Assembly: GCA_947561715.1 (NCBI GenBank)
Contig: OX387201.1
Coordinates: 16,568,001 to 16,632,000, forward strand
Direction of reading: 5' to 3'
From: Ascidia mentula
Taxonomy: Eukaryota > Chordata > Ascidiacea > Phlebobranchia > Ascidiidae
Length of the DNA: 64,000 bases
The translations under genes and the position numbers were made by a program. Under the pieces are notes generated by a model. That model was given only the letters and a program-made list of their open reading frames with translations, was not told the DNA's origin and made no database searches. Shown here piece by piece: positions 33,801 through 46,167 of the stretch (its first letter is position 1; every line of letters starts with the position of its first letter).

Positions 33801-36800
33801 CACCTGGTCTTCCAACTTTACCCTGCAATGACACATAATTTAAAACCGCATTACTCAACAGGTTCTAGCATGGCGCCATCAGTATGCCGTGTGCTGGTTT
33901 TGTGTTGTGCTAATCAAAGGTGGCATCATGATTGTACAAGATAACGCAGCATCACGTATCTTAAGATATGTTCTGCCGAAACCAATGTGTCATACGTACA
34001 CACGATGCAATTATAAACTTGGCATACGTGAAATGGATAATTATCGCAAAACCAATAGCTAGCAAAAAGAGCTGGGTTGGTTTGGCATTTTTACATTACA
34101 ACACACAGATAACCTGTGTACCAGATGGACCACGTTTTCCTTTGGAACCCCTGGGACCTCGTAAACCCTGCAATAAAAATTGAAAATTACATCCATTTTA
34201 TGTGTCTAAGGGTACGCGACAGAAATGTACTTACTCTTATGCCAGGTACCCCTCGGTCGCCTCGTAAACCTCTGCTTCCCTGAACACAGGTTTTTAGGTT
34301 AAATTGCTTTATGCTTGAACAAATAGCTTTACTTGTTAGGGTAATTCAAACAGTGGATATCTTATTATGATACAAAAAGAAAAAAAGATTAAGCTGAAAC
34401 TCAAGCATTTTATTGAAACTTGCGTCTTGTTCGATTTCTATTTGCAATCCCGCTGCCACAGCTCATAAAGTTTACTGCAATGCGAAACAACTTTCCACCC
34501 ACCCGTTTTCCCCTTCTTCCTCGCTTGCCAGGTATTCCGGGATATCCAAAATCACCCTAATAAGCATGTCGATATTCAGTAAACAAGATTTTTTGATAAA
34601 AGGATTTCATAGCAGCAGTTGCACAACAGTATTACACCTTGGTCTGTAACATTGGCAATTGTTTGGGATCGTTACAATAAGCGACCCTATAATACCTCTC
34701 ACATTTTACAACGATTTTAACTAAGGTTGTCATCAGCGGGCTATAGGACAGGAGAAAGACACCACTTGAAAGTACTCACTGTTATTAAACAGAGGTGAAA
34801 CACTACACAACAGCAGGAAGTGTTTCACCTCGCCTCGGAGATAAGGGTCAATCGAGGGCCCTGAGATATCCCATAAGTTTGACAGCCCGATTTGGTCTAT
34901 TACATATGTCCGTGCTGAATTAACGCCAAGCGACGTCAAAGTGGATTCGTGTCGCTCCACTTTGACCTTCAGTGCCATTGAGAAAATACATGTCACAAGT
35001 ACCATGGCCAGAATTACATAACAAGACCGAGGTAATGTAGATTTAACGTATTCCTTAGTTATAAAAACAAAATCACAAAAACATCCAGAAGCCAATGTGC
35101 CACCGAACAAAAACAGTTGTAAAAGATATGACAGAATTTCCCGCTTTAATTTCCTATATTGCTGCTTTATTGGAAATTGTCATTTGTGGAAAAACGTTTA
35201 ATGTTTGTAAATCCAAGACTCACCGCCAGACCTTCCCTTCCTTTAGGGCCCTGAAATCCTCTTTTTCCTCCCTCGCCCTTCAAAAAAGAAGAATTTCTCG
35301 AAAACAACGACATAAAACAACATTCCGTATTTCTGTTGTCAACAGTGAGTTGGCGGGGATGACAATAATTCTCCCTACTCTCTTCCCTTTCTGTCAGCAA
35401 ACTTCTCGAGCTGCCCATTTTGTTTGGTATGTCGACAAAACGTGCGGAGGCATGGCGCGTGCGACTTGCTCTCTCTTATAGGGTGCAGGAAGGTAACAAA
35501 AAGGGTGATGCCCTAACGAGGAAATGGGCGGTCTTTGACATTCGGGGTATGTTTACATGTAATGAGCTTGACCTTCGCCGTGAAAAAATATAACCGCAAA
35601 TTACTCTTTTCGTAGACATCCTCATTACTAATCAGCCATAAAACTGACGTGGGTGTCGTTTTACGTAATTTAAAACATATGATTGCGTTGATTACCTCGC
35701 CACCACGTAAGCCTGGGTGACCCTGTGGCCCCGGGGGGCCGGGTGGCCCTTGAGGCCCGGTAGGCCCTCGAATGCCAGGACGTCCACGACGACCCATGTT
35801 ACCCTGTAATGCAAAACAGGATAATTAAGCTCGGTAAAACATTCGCCAGTAACTACATTTTTGTGTTTACAAGAAATACACAGGCAAGCCCCATCTAAAA
35901 CACAGGTTGGTTCAGCGACGATATGTATCGTTTTCGTGTAACAAACATTTCATTTGAAAAATGCAGACGGTTCCTGACTAATGACATGGAAAAATTGTTG
36001 CCTGGTTAGGTTTAGTTGTTGCAACAAACCAAGTCCAATAAGCCAGCAGACTACCGGAGATATAATCTTACCTGATCTCCTTTAAATCCTGGCATGCCGG
36101 GAAGGCCTCTGCTTGCTCTTGTCCCCTGTGAAACACACATGTGTGTTAACATATAGGTGTCATTGGCAAGAGGGAAAGAAAACTCAAGTGGAGTATTAAA
36201 TGATTTTGATGTTTCAGGTTGTTAAACTTGTCTACCGTATGTATGAAATTGCCTTTTAGGCGCGCGGGAATGCATTCTTTCCGTCCCGTGCAGATAGCAT
36301 GTTCTGCCCTTTCTCTTTAATCACTTGGTTAGATCTAATGGTTGATAGCATATACTTTGTGTATCCTGTATCTGTTGGCGCCCTAATATGATTACTTGCA
36401 GTGGATTGGCATACTTTTTGTTCAACAAAAGTTAGAAATAAAAATTTAATATGGATTTTCCCCAGGTAATTTTGTTGTAAGCCATGTAAGGTATTTTCAA
36501 ATGCGTCAATTTCAGTGATAAATTTTACGTAACCTAATTTACGTAACTGTATACCAGGTGTTTGCAGTGTTTCACCTTATTCAACAACCCGATGACATAT
36601 CTGTCGTCTAAAGAAAATTTTCAAGCTTAAGCATTGGGGATATAGCAGACTAAATGGATATTCAAAGAGCTTTTTAAGCTGATCCTTTTGCATTCCTTCG
36701 ACCACGGCGAACAACTGTATGGAATCAATACGTAAACTTACAACTCCACCAGGTTCCCCTCTGACTCCCTTAAATCCACGCAGTCCTTTACTTCCGGGAG

Positions 36801-39800
36801 GTCCTGTTTTGCCTCGTTTACCAGCTTTGCCCTTAGTGCCCTTCAAGTTCAATAGATTTGATTGAAACAATGCGAAAAATGTAAAAAGCACCATTTGCCA
36901 ACTCATGCAGTTGGTGTATACGTTGTCATAAAATACCAGCATATTTCTAGAGTTAGACCTAAACAACAACCCCTTGAAACAATACAAGTGCCATAAATTC
37001 AAAACTTATTGCATGTTTATGGGTTCAACAGCTTCCAAAGCATTCAAATGGTTCCCCCTCCCCCCAAAAAATTATTTGTTTCTTGTCAACTAGAGTTGTC
37101 ACACGGACGGTGCCATTTTAAGTGTATATGCGATAGCGTTACAATGCAAACAGCGAAACAAACGTCACTAAGTGCCGTCTGCAAATTGTTACTTACTGTT
37201 TGTCCTTTTCTTCCTTTGACGCCATTTTTACCTCGCCGTCCCTGAAAAACGCTGCTATTGTTTGACCACATTTTTTGCCACTCATCAGATAAGCAAAACA
37301 GATACACACATACAACAAAATAATCTTTATTTTTCTATCAATAACATTTTAAATACCTTAACTTATACCTCATAAAATTGCGTTTATGAAAATGAGCAAA
37401 TTTGTCGTGAGATGTAAATGGTTGATGAAACGGGAATGCTGATAAAGGTGGGCTATTACCCAAACGAACACTGCTAGGTTTGTTCACAGTGTTGGAAACA
37501 GATTGGTTATATGAGACATTTCTGCGGTGGGTCTATTGCGCTTTTGTATGGTTTTAATTTATCTTCTGACTTCAGATGTTTGCCAAATTTACGGTCGGAA
37601 TTTTCTCCTGTACCCACAAAACACATATATTTCACAACTTTGTTTGACCGAATACTGCCCTTCACGGAAGTTCAACAATCATAGGTGGAGTAACCCGTGG
37701 CCGACAAAAGGTGGCTTTTCAAGGGATTAAAGTGACAGATCGGTGGCTTTTAAGCGTTTTTGTGGCACGAGTGGAACAAAGAGCGACTTTCAGTCAGCAC
37801 ATATATCATTTTGCAACGCAAGAAGTGTTTTGTCCGTTAATGCCGAGGAGTTTATGGCCATCAATTTGTTTGAGGTCGTTTTGTTTATTCTGAAGACACT
37901 GAAAACTCTTTATTGAGAGAGAATCCTGGCAGTGAAATAACATTGCATTAATATAATAAAAAGTACCAAGTGCTGTGGCAGGCTGTCAAAAAGAATCGCA
38001 TGTAATATTTCTATGTGTGGTCGAAAGCAGCGACCTTTACCACACTTTATTATCAATCAGGAAAAAATTATGCTTAATTTAAAATGGTTTTTACTTTTTC
38101 CGACGCTCTGACAAAGCTTCAACCATAATTACTGCAAGTGTGTTTCGACTATCCCCGAAAAACTTGATTCGTTGCTTCAGTATCCTAATTTAGTATCCAT
38201 CATAATACCTCGTGGTCAAAACCTATTTTTAGTTTTCAGAATCCCATTGTAATTGTGTAATAGGCAATTTGACTTTGTGCACCATTACAAAGCAGCAAGT
38301 TCCATTTGCTTGTGAATATCGCGTTAGTTTCGCGAACTAACCTGACTTCCTGGTGGACCGATCGGTCCCCTCGGTCCTTCATCTCCTCGTTGTCCCTGCG
38401 AATAAGGCATGTGGTGTGAGAGGGCACCTCAAAAGTAAATGTTAAACGGCATTTATGATAAACGAGCTGTGTGACATAGAGCCGAAAAGGTTCAAAACCT
38501 TCCTGCGTTCGGTGGCGATTTTACATTTTACGCTTGACCCGTTTCGAAACCATGTCACAGTGAAATAAGCAGACACACCGACACGTCATAATCCTGTTAG
38601 AACCCGAGGTCGGTTATTTAACGATAGGAAAGCACTCCAAGGTCAAGTGCAGGCTAATCCCTTGGTAACATTAGGTGTGTGTTTACCTGGATCCCTGGGT
38701 GCCCTCGTAATCCTTCCGGTCCCGGGTCGCCCTGAAAGACAAATTTTAGATTTTTCACTCATTTATTGAGTGGAATTTTGAGGAAAAACGAAATTAGAAA
38801 TTCATTCCTTTATGCTACGTAAAAACCGGATCCACCATTAGTTAACATTCCTTTTCCATTTAGGTTTTCTCCAAATACAATTTTGGGGTTGCGAGACCCG
38901 AGATTTGAGGGCACGTTTCTTGTTTTGTTAATTATTAACAAGTAAGCTACCACTGGAGAGGTCGATAGCATAACATTTTTAAAATGGGGTCGTAAAACAA
39001 AAAGTTTGAGACGCCCTAAAATAAAACATCCGAGTTTTTCACTTTATTGTTGATAGTAACTGAGAGTTAAAAACAACGTACCTTTGTCCCATTGCGACCT
39101 GGAGGACCCGCTGTGCCTCCAATACCTTCATTTCCCTGGGAACATAAAAACAGTGTTAAAAAACGACCATACTTTTAGCAATTGCATCAAGTTTTACCAA
39201 TGAGTTATTTCTCGCAATGACAACAGGCATAATGCGAATGGAGCTGGTACAGTATGTGCACTAAAATCCATTTGAGTGTTTCTTGTACAATGACAATATT
39301 ATAGTTAACTCACCAAACGACCTGGCGGTCCAGGTGGCCCTGGTAATCCAACCGGTCCCTGCCAGAATATATACAGATTTAAAACAATATAAAAAGATAT
39401 TATCTATTCTGTTTACGCATGTAAGGCAACGAAAGGTCAGCCTAGACAAAATAATATCGAATTTAGATAACAAAACTTACCATTTCTCCAGGTAAACCCA
39501 AGTTGCCTTTAGGTCCAGTATTTCCAGGATATCCCTTGAAAATAAAAACATTTATTTAACAGTTAGTTTTAATGACAACCATACAACTACGTTATATACT
39601 CTTAACCTTTACAATGATTATTTGAAGGATTTAATTTGCATTCGAGAAGTACATTTACAAAACCCATGAGGGTATAATGAACGAAAAACATACTTTAATG
39701 CCAGTAGATCCTCTCTTTCCATCTTTGCCCTTTACACCCTGCAGTAAAAATCTGTTTGATATTTGTGTAGTCGAATAATTTTTTTGCTATATTACCTTGT

Positions 39801-42800
39801 TCCCCTTCTCTCCAACATTTCCAGGCAAGCCAGTGTGTCCGGGTAATCCCTGATAACGTATGTGGAAAAAAATTCCATTCAACCAATTTCATCATTTTGT
39901 TTTATGATATTTAACAATTATAGAGTGAAAGTATATGGACAGACTTAGGTGAGAATGAATAAAATGGTTGATATATTTTATGTTAACGTTTAATGTTCAT
40001 ACACTCCTCGTATACGCCTATGCTTTCTACTGGTCGCAAACTGTTTTAAACGTTACGCTGGCAACAAAAGGGCCCAGTTTTCTGACATGAAAAAATGAAA
40101 TCCCCTAGTTCGAAAACAAAGAAGATTGTTTACCATGTCGCCTGGTCTGCTGTGTTCGTTATTAGGGCCAGGAAACCCGTGGGGACCCTAGAAAAACAAC
40201 AACCCGTTAACCTCATGCAGCCATACGTGACCGACCACGCCATGGCGGTGCATCATGTTACAACGAGTTTGATAGATTGAGTCCCTGACTAGGATGGTTA
40301 ACCGCGGTTCTTAAAATGATTTGTCGCAGGGCTAAGGTGTGGTTGGACTTATTGGCGAGTTTGTATGCAGTAAACATGAGTTACTAATTGGTTTGGCGAC
40401 TGTCAGCCATGTTAATGTAAATGATGAATAGTTCAGTTCATGTACTTGCAACTGCGGATCGGGTGCTGCAGTGATAAGTTTTTGCAATTCTAATGTAAAC
40501 GGATTGAGAACACCAAACAGATATCACTCTACATAAGTAAACATTGCCGAAACTACAAATAAGTTACAATTTTAAATGTCTTATCTTTGGAAATAAGAAA
40601 AGTTTCCTATCAAAGTCACTTTGACAACAATTCATTATTTCGATTTTTCTCAATCTCTCCAGTTGAAACTCTTCAGACAAATAGAATACACATTGTCTCA
40701 ACTTCCCGGGTCCATTGCGTCTGGTGACGTCAACACAGCCTAGTAATTAGGTTCTCTTTTGGCCTTTGTTGCAACCTTCCCATAACAGGAATGTTGGCCA
40801 CTGTTTTCGCCACAAACATATCGCCTCCCTGTGTAGTCAAAATAATGGTATAACCTTCTGGCCCTGGAGCCCAGGTTCCCCCTTGTCTCCTTGTACTCCC
40901 TTGCGTCCTGGTCCACCCTTCGAACCGCTATCTCCTGGTTTTCCCCGTGGTCCCATATAGCCCTTCAAAATAATGTCAAGTCTTTATGCACAATATCCTG
41001 CATTTGTTGTCATAACAATTTAAATATAACAACCTAAAGGTTTTGTAATGCGAAGTAAATTTTGCCATTTGCATGTTATGTTTGTAGAAATTCCAAAAGT
41101 AATGTCTGTTCAACATTTCCTCGAGTGCAAAATGCCTAAAGGAAATGTTTTTTGCAATAACCACATCACAAATCAAAATGCAGACTTGGTCGAACATACT
41201 TTGTGTAGTTGATGAGCAACGACATAATTTGTTTGAAAAATTACCCTGTTAGGCTAAAATGTCACATAAGGTACACTCGCAAATATTTCATATTTGAATT
41301 TGGGGGTTTGAGATAAGGAGCATGCCGCCTTTTGATGTGTATTACCTGTAAGGCTAGCTAAGATACAGCAAACCACAATCGAGAGTATTGGTTTTACTCG
41401 GTCAAGCATACTCGACTTCAAACGCTTGCCCTGTTACGCAGACACGCACTTTGTACACGTGTTTTGTTTGGTAATTTGTTGTGCATACAATGTACTTACA
41501 TAGCAAGGGAACAAAATATAGCGAAATTCAAGTTGCTATAGTTAAATTGTGTTTGTTGTGGAGAGTAAAAGATTTTCAGCAATGTCGTGCCGTTCGTGTA
41601 TTGAATTCAAAACAGCAGTGAAAAAGTATATTTCTACATCAACATTTTTTTGTTAGTTTTTAAAGTAAATTAGCTCCCGAACTTTGAATCAACTCTTGGA
41701 GGTTGGCTAGTCAACTCATTCGTCTGTGCAGGGTGGGGGCGAGTAGTTGAAACAGGCTCTTATTTTTCCAGCAACTTGGCTTGCCTCGCACAACCGCAAT
41801 TTTAATCTGGTGTCATATTCACGTTTCGCCGACAAAGGCACTTTTGTGTGCAAACGTCGTCCCCGACCCCAGGTCAAGGAGAATCCCTCGAATTTAAAAG
41901 GTAATCTACTGCTCCAGTCACGCGGCATTTCCTGTCTTTGTCGTTCGTTGTTTGATATAGATTCGACAAAACTTTTTCTTTATGTTATCACTATCAACTT
42001 GCAAAACTGCCGCACCAGCACTTAGTAATATTACTATCTCGTGAAGTAATGTTTTTATATAGAACGTCGTTTCCCCTTCAGCCGTTAAACATAAGCCGAT
42101 GATTGGGTTAATTTTGTGGACAAAATACCACCACGGAAATTGCTCGTTAACCTTTAATGAAGTTCTTTACTAAAAGTGTCTGTGGCTAAAATGACCTATA
42201 TCCAATAAATGGGCCGCCATTCTTTGGGTAGGTGCAGTAGCAAATTGTATCAAAAAAGGAACTTTTAACAAACTGATACCTCGACTCCCACAGCACCTTT
42301 TGGTCCAGGAAAGCCAGGTGATCCAAGCTCGCCCTGCGAACAAAACAAACAAATCATATGCAGCAAGCCAATGACTAAAATATATCAGTTTAAAGCGAGA
42401 AGATGTAAGTGAAAAGACACAAATGAAACGCATTCAGTTTGATGACAGATTGAAATTGCACCTTTGAGCCTGGTTTTCCCAATGGTCCTTGTGGTCCAGG
42501 CGGCCCAGGGGGACTCGGTACCTAAATCAAAACAAAACGTCAAATTAATATACAGTACATGCTTAAGAGTTTACAAGTTATATTTTCACTTTCATACTAA
42601 AATGATTAGGTTTAGTGATATTGGTATAACCGACCCTACGTTCACCAATTAACTTGGTAAAATAAATGACATATAAATAACGGATAGAAATCATACTGCT
42701 ACCAACATAATTTCGTTCAAGTCACGTCTGCCTGTTTATTTATAATACCACGTCGGCACTGTTTTTCCTTTTGTAAAAGGGTGTCGTACTTTACGTTTAT

Positions 42801-45800
42801 ATACCTGCAAAACTCGTCGTCTTAAAAGTTTCCTAGTTGTTGAAAAGCAAACGTCGGTTTGCGTGTACATGTTAACATGCAGGGCATAATATCTTCGGTA
42901 TCTCAGCAGCTGCAGTGGCGCGTTTATTCGTGCTGTGATACCGAGATACGGTAGCACGGAAATAAACACATTCCGGTGCACGGCAGTTGATGGCATCGTT
43001 ATCGTTAAGCACTTTATTTTATGAATGACTTTATCTCAAGCAGACATCGTCGGCTTCGCCATTTCCTATGCCTAAACGCATGTATTGTAAAGGTGTTCTA
43101 AAAGGGGCACGTTGGGAAAGAGAAGAAGCTATCAAGGAAGGGCTTGTTTATTTGACATTCACAACACTCCTTTCAGATCAATTTTATTGACATCTTTTGC
43201 TGTGCCTATAGTTCAAAACAAACATCAGAGAACACTCGGTGCAAACAAGGCCTTTCTCGGGATGTATGTAATTTCCAAGAAGGATTGTTGACGTCTGTGA
43301 TGTTATAATTTAATTGGACAGGATGTAGCTGTCATTTTGGGTTTCTGAGCGCATAGCTTGCGGATTTACAGATGTATATTAGACCTAAGCAATTATCACC
43401 GGTGGATTAAAGCACTTATAGTAATGGCATGTAGCGCCTTAAAATGCGATAATGATTTGGCTTTTATTAAGTTTGCTCTTCTGGCAAACTTTATTTATCG
43501 ACGTTTCTGGCAAGTCAGTAAAAAATATACCCTGCAGCGTCAGTAACAAGTCATTATTATTGTTTTGAACTAATCAAATTTACATGACAAGCCGTAAGCA
43601 TGACCAAAATCGGTGGTAAAATACTTTGGGATTTACCAAGTCATTAATTTCCCAGTTCTGAGCATGGTACAACTTCTGTGTCAAATCTACTTCGTTTACA
43701 GCATAACGAAACCATTATGGAATAAAATCCGGACAAGATTACTTTTGTTTCGACCTTACTGTATATGTTTTATATTTACTTACTGCAGAGTTCGGTCCGT
43801 AGTAGAAGCCAGGTTGCCCCATGGGTCCTGGTGGTCCACGTTCTCCTTTTGGTCCTTGTCTGCCTTTAAGGCCGGGTTCGCCCTGCAGTTAAATATAAAA
43901 ATGTAGCTCATCTACACAAATAGACTAAATATATTGAACAATAATCTCCACCTTAAATCCTTTTGGTCCAGGCAGCCCACCAGGACCCTATAAAATAAGC
44001 ATAACGATTTACAACCTTTTATTGACCTATGTATCTTAAACATCATGCATTGCGTTGTATAATAACAAAACGTATACGGTTACCTGCGGTCCTCCAACGA
44101 TTTCGACCTGCGACAAAATAACAATACATGTTGTTTCTGATGTTAACAATGCGCAGCAAAAACGCAAAAATTGTGTGTAACACGGGAAGTAATTATACCT
44201 TGTCCCAGCAATTATTCGTTAATTACCAGTTTGAAGTCAGTTCTGAGTGTAAAAACAAACCAAAGCGATATTCCTCTGCCCAACTAAACTTATATCAAAA
44301 GTCTTGTCGTTTCAGATTGTTTCGTTTGGGTTAACTTTGTATAATTGTTGTGGGTCATAAAGTTGACATGCGAAATTCTGAAAAAATGACCACTATCTAC
44401 TTTGAACATGATATTCAACTTTACGCTAACTCTTCATGTTTTTTTTTTGCTTTAAAAGAAGACATTCGTCAAGTTTACTAAAGTGTTTATTTTCAACAAT
44501 GATATGCATAACTGAAGTTAAGCGTTGATCGTCTCGCAATGAATTAAGCGACTTTGCGACCACGTTAGGTCTGTGCTGAAAGTATGATGCGACGAGAGAT
44601 AGATAAGGTCGAACAACAAATAAAGGGTCTTACAATTATTACGGCCGCAAGATAGCATCGGATATGCATCAACAGCTGTAGTTTTTGATCTTTCTGTTTA
44701 AGCCATATGCTGGTATCTTCTCAGTCTAGTTTTTAAATGAGTTTTTAAACTCCAGGTTAGATGCAAGTTTAAATAAGTTTGATATTTGAAACTGAATTTT
44801 GTTGAGCCCCCATCATCCCAAACCACAACTCATTCTTTCAACCACTTTTCCAGAAATTGTTGAAGACTTTCACTGACATGTCAAATTACAGCATTACCTT
44901 TCATATACTTTTCATTTATTAATTTCGTTAACTACTAAAACTCTAACTATCAGTGTAGCATAAAAATGTGATCGATTTGACATTGGATCAAAACATTATG
45001 GAACCCTCATGAGAAAGTCCGCACCTTTTAGTTAAGTAAACTACGGTGGCGACTGATCATGGGGCTTTCCGCTTTACCCACTGTTTTACCTTTTCTAAAA
45101 ACGACCAAATATAGATATACCACGATTGGGAGATTATAAAAAATTAAAGTTGCTGTCTGTAAAAGTTCATTGTTTACTTCCCTTCAAATCAAATACTTTA
45201 CTCCAATAACTACACAATCATTTTCACTATATATATAAATGTTGCACACATGAGTACTATCTTATCCTGATGCACGCCGACCTCCGATCACAAGGCACTC
45301 TGACCATAAGGTATCCTTGGCCATCATTTTAGCATCGCGATAACGACCGTATGCTGATGATATGTTTCACGGATCTCACGCATATGAGGAGTGCGGTTAC
45401 GCTTAATGTAAGAAGCGTGTAGCCCAAGATCGGGACCTTTGCCTGGACTCGACATCAAAGTGATCAACTCGACTGGCAATAATGGTAATCCCTGTTCGAC
45501 ACTTCGTACTGCACGTTTGTCTTGAGTTCTGTCGATTTGAGATCTGGGTGACGTACATCCAAATTAAAACAAATGCACAATAGGAGGGAGCTTGGTAACC
45601 AACGTACATAATTAACTTTTTTTGCAAAAAGCTTACAATGCACAGTAGGCGTAGAAACTATAACTAAGGGAGAAACTTCAATCATAATGCAAACGGATCT
45701 ATAATGTACAGTTGTTACAAACCCTTCTTTATAAGCGAAGTGAAGCCAATAATATGAACTGTGTAAGCTGCAGACAGATGGCCACTGTTTCGACCTAAAA

Positions 45801-46167
45801 GGTCTCATCAGTGCAGCTGGTGTGACATTCAGACGAATTTGCTGACCAAACGGCGTTTCCTTCTTTATGTTTAAATATGCAATATTTGTATTTTGTCTGA
45901 GATATATAAGGAAAAGCCTAAAGTCTTCTGGGACAATTTGGTGGCACCTGGGAATAAGTCCAGTAACTTAACAAATAGCGTTCAACCTTGTGAAACTTTT
46001 ATAAAGAATACCTGCTTTCTGTAAATCTCTCGTGAGATAAACTACACAAATTTCGCAAACGTCATTCATACTTTCAATTTAATGCTACTTACCCTTGGTG
46101 TAATAAACAAACAGATAAAAGCGAAACCCCACATCACACACAGGGTAAACAGGATTCTACTGCACAT
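25829..46167 (-). CDS. Fibrillar collagen alpha chain (complete gene, about 60 exons)
   Basis: The product is a secreted fibril-forming collagen of the extracellular matrix. The first coding exon, 46167-46093, gives a 25-residue start ([20 protein letters not shown]) that looks like a signal peptide. It joins in phase 0 to VEIVGGPQ (44107-44084), and Gly-X-Y sequence follows at once. No von Willebrand C or TSPN N-propeptide module was found. Fifty-two helix exons encode about 1069 residues. Almost all are phase 0 and 45, 54, 90, 99, 108 or 162 bp, the classic fibrillar-collagen exon sizes. A COLFI C-propeptide of about 249 residues ends [10 protein letters not shown]. The total is about 1351 aa. 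Exon coordinates are in the three entries that follow. Several Gly-X-Y breaks and a missing propeptide cysteine are unusual. Whether it is clade A, B or C cannot be settled by eye. Confidence 0.93.
26530..26580. repeat. Dispersed repeat core in a collagen intron
   Basis: 'tatggccactgtttcgactt' followed by 'attagatctaatcagcac' matches the repeat family best preserved at 45767-45830. It lies in the intron between the two COLFI exons 26853-26704 and 26500-26348. Confidence 0.5.
27930..27972. repeat. Dispersed repeat core in a collagen intron
   Basis: 'gggccactgtttcgatcaca' with 'tctgatac' next to it is the same family as 45767-45830. It sits just downstream of the last helix exon, within the intron before 27824. 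Confidence 0.5.
27984..34556 (-). other. Collagen exon map, 3' half of the helix
   Basis: Exons seen: 34556-34503, 34279-34235, 34167-34114, 33822-33778, 33602-33549, 33233-33180, 32891-32838, 32562-32509, 32411-32358, 32175-32131, 32065-32021, 31959-31906, 31816-31763, 31701-31648, 31328-31275, 31209-31102, 31042-30989, 30928-30875, 30718-30662, 30589-30536, 30474-30421, 30347-30240, 30162-30055, 29993-29940, 29698-29645, 29531-29478, 29242-29189, 29130-29077, 28995-28942, 28882-28721, 28498-28445, 28336-28247, 28134-28081, 28013-27984. Breaks: GKTAPE at the end of 32509-32562, [10 protein letters not shown] in the 57-bp exon 30662-30718, and TMPEPAG opening 30421-30474. Confidence 0.87.
33010..33155. 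repeat. Dispersed repeat copy in a collagen intron
   Basis: 'gtcagctgcactgatgaaac' continuing 'cttctaggtcataacagtg' and ending near 'tctgcagct' is a diverged, opposite-strand copy of the 45767-45830 repeat. Confidence 0.5.
34725..35000. repeat. Intronic element with two perfect short hairpins
   Basis: 'aggtgaaacact' (34793-34804) is exactly complementary to 'agtgtttcacct' (34819-34830). About 100 bp further on, 'gtcaaagtgga' is complementary to 'tccactttgac' (both within 34935-34966). It lies in a collagen intron and looks like a small fold-back mobile element. Confidence 0.45.
42886..42955. other. Intronic stem-loop
   Basis: 'atcttcggtatctcagcagc' (left arm) pairs with 'gtgctgtgataccgagat' (right arm) around a loop of about 19 nt, with one bulge and one mismatch over roughly 17 pairs. 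It is in the collagen intron between 43784 and 42521. It could be a small RNA precursor or chance. Confidence 0.35.
45767..45830. repeat. Dispersed repeat, best-preserved copy
   Basis: 'agctgcagacagatggccac' continues with 'tgtttcgacctaaaaggtct' and 'catcagtgcagctgg'. The segment has short internal inverted arms (gacctaaaaggtc; agctgcag with cagct). It lies in the first collagen intron. Related copies are at about 5201, 12050, 18781, 26540, 27945, 33095 and 56945. Confidence 0.65.

Larger units (their letters stand above)
35224..46167 (-). other. Collagen exon map, 5' half
   Basis: Exons seen, in transcript order: 46167-46093 (signal), 44107-44084, 43987-43952, 43882-43784, 42521-42462, 42333-42280, 40962-40855, 40187-40134, 39849-39796, 39738-39694, 39534-39481, 39358-39314, 39135-39082, 38731-38687, 38395-38342, 37241-37197, 36840-36742, 36125-36072, 35803-35696, 35277-35224. 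Each is flanked by AG and GT and starts with a Gly codon, except 44107 (VEIVGGPQ) and 42521 (starts VPSPPGPPG). Helix breaks: GFYYGPNSA at the end of 43784-43882, [12 protein letters not shown] in 40134-40187, and GTRASRG in 36072-36125. Confidence 0.85.

Noticed and set aside
16265..46167. One gliomedin-type gene joining the collagen and olfactomedin parts
   Set aside because: They are on opposite strands, each has its own start and stop, and the collagen ends in a COLFI propeptide.
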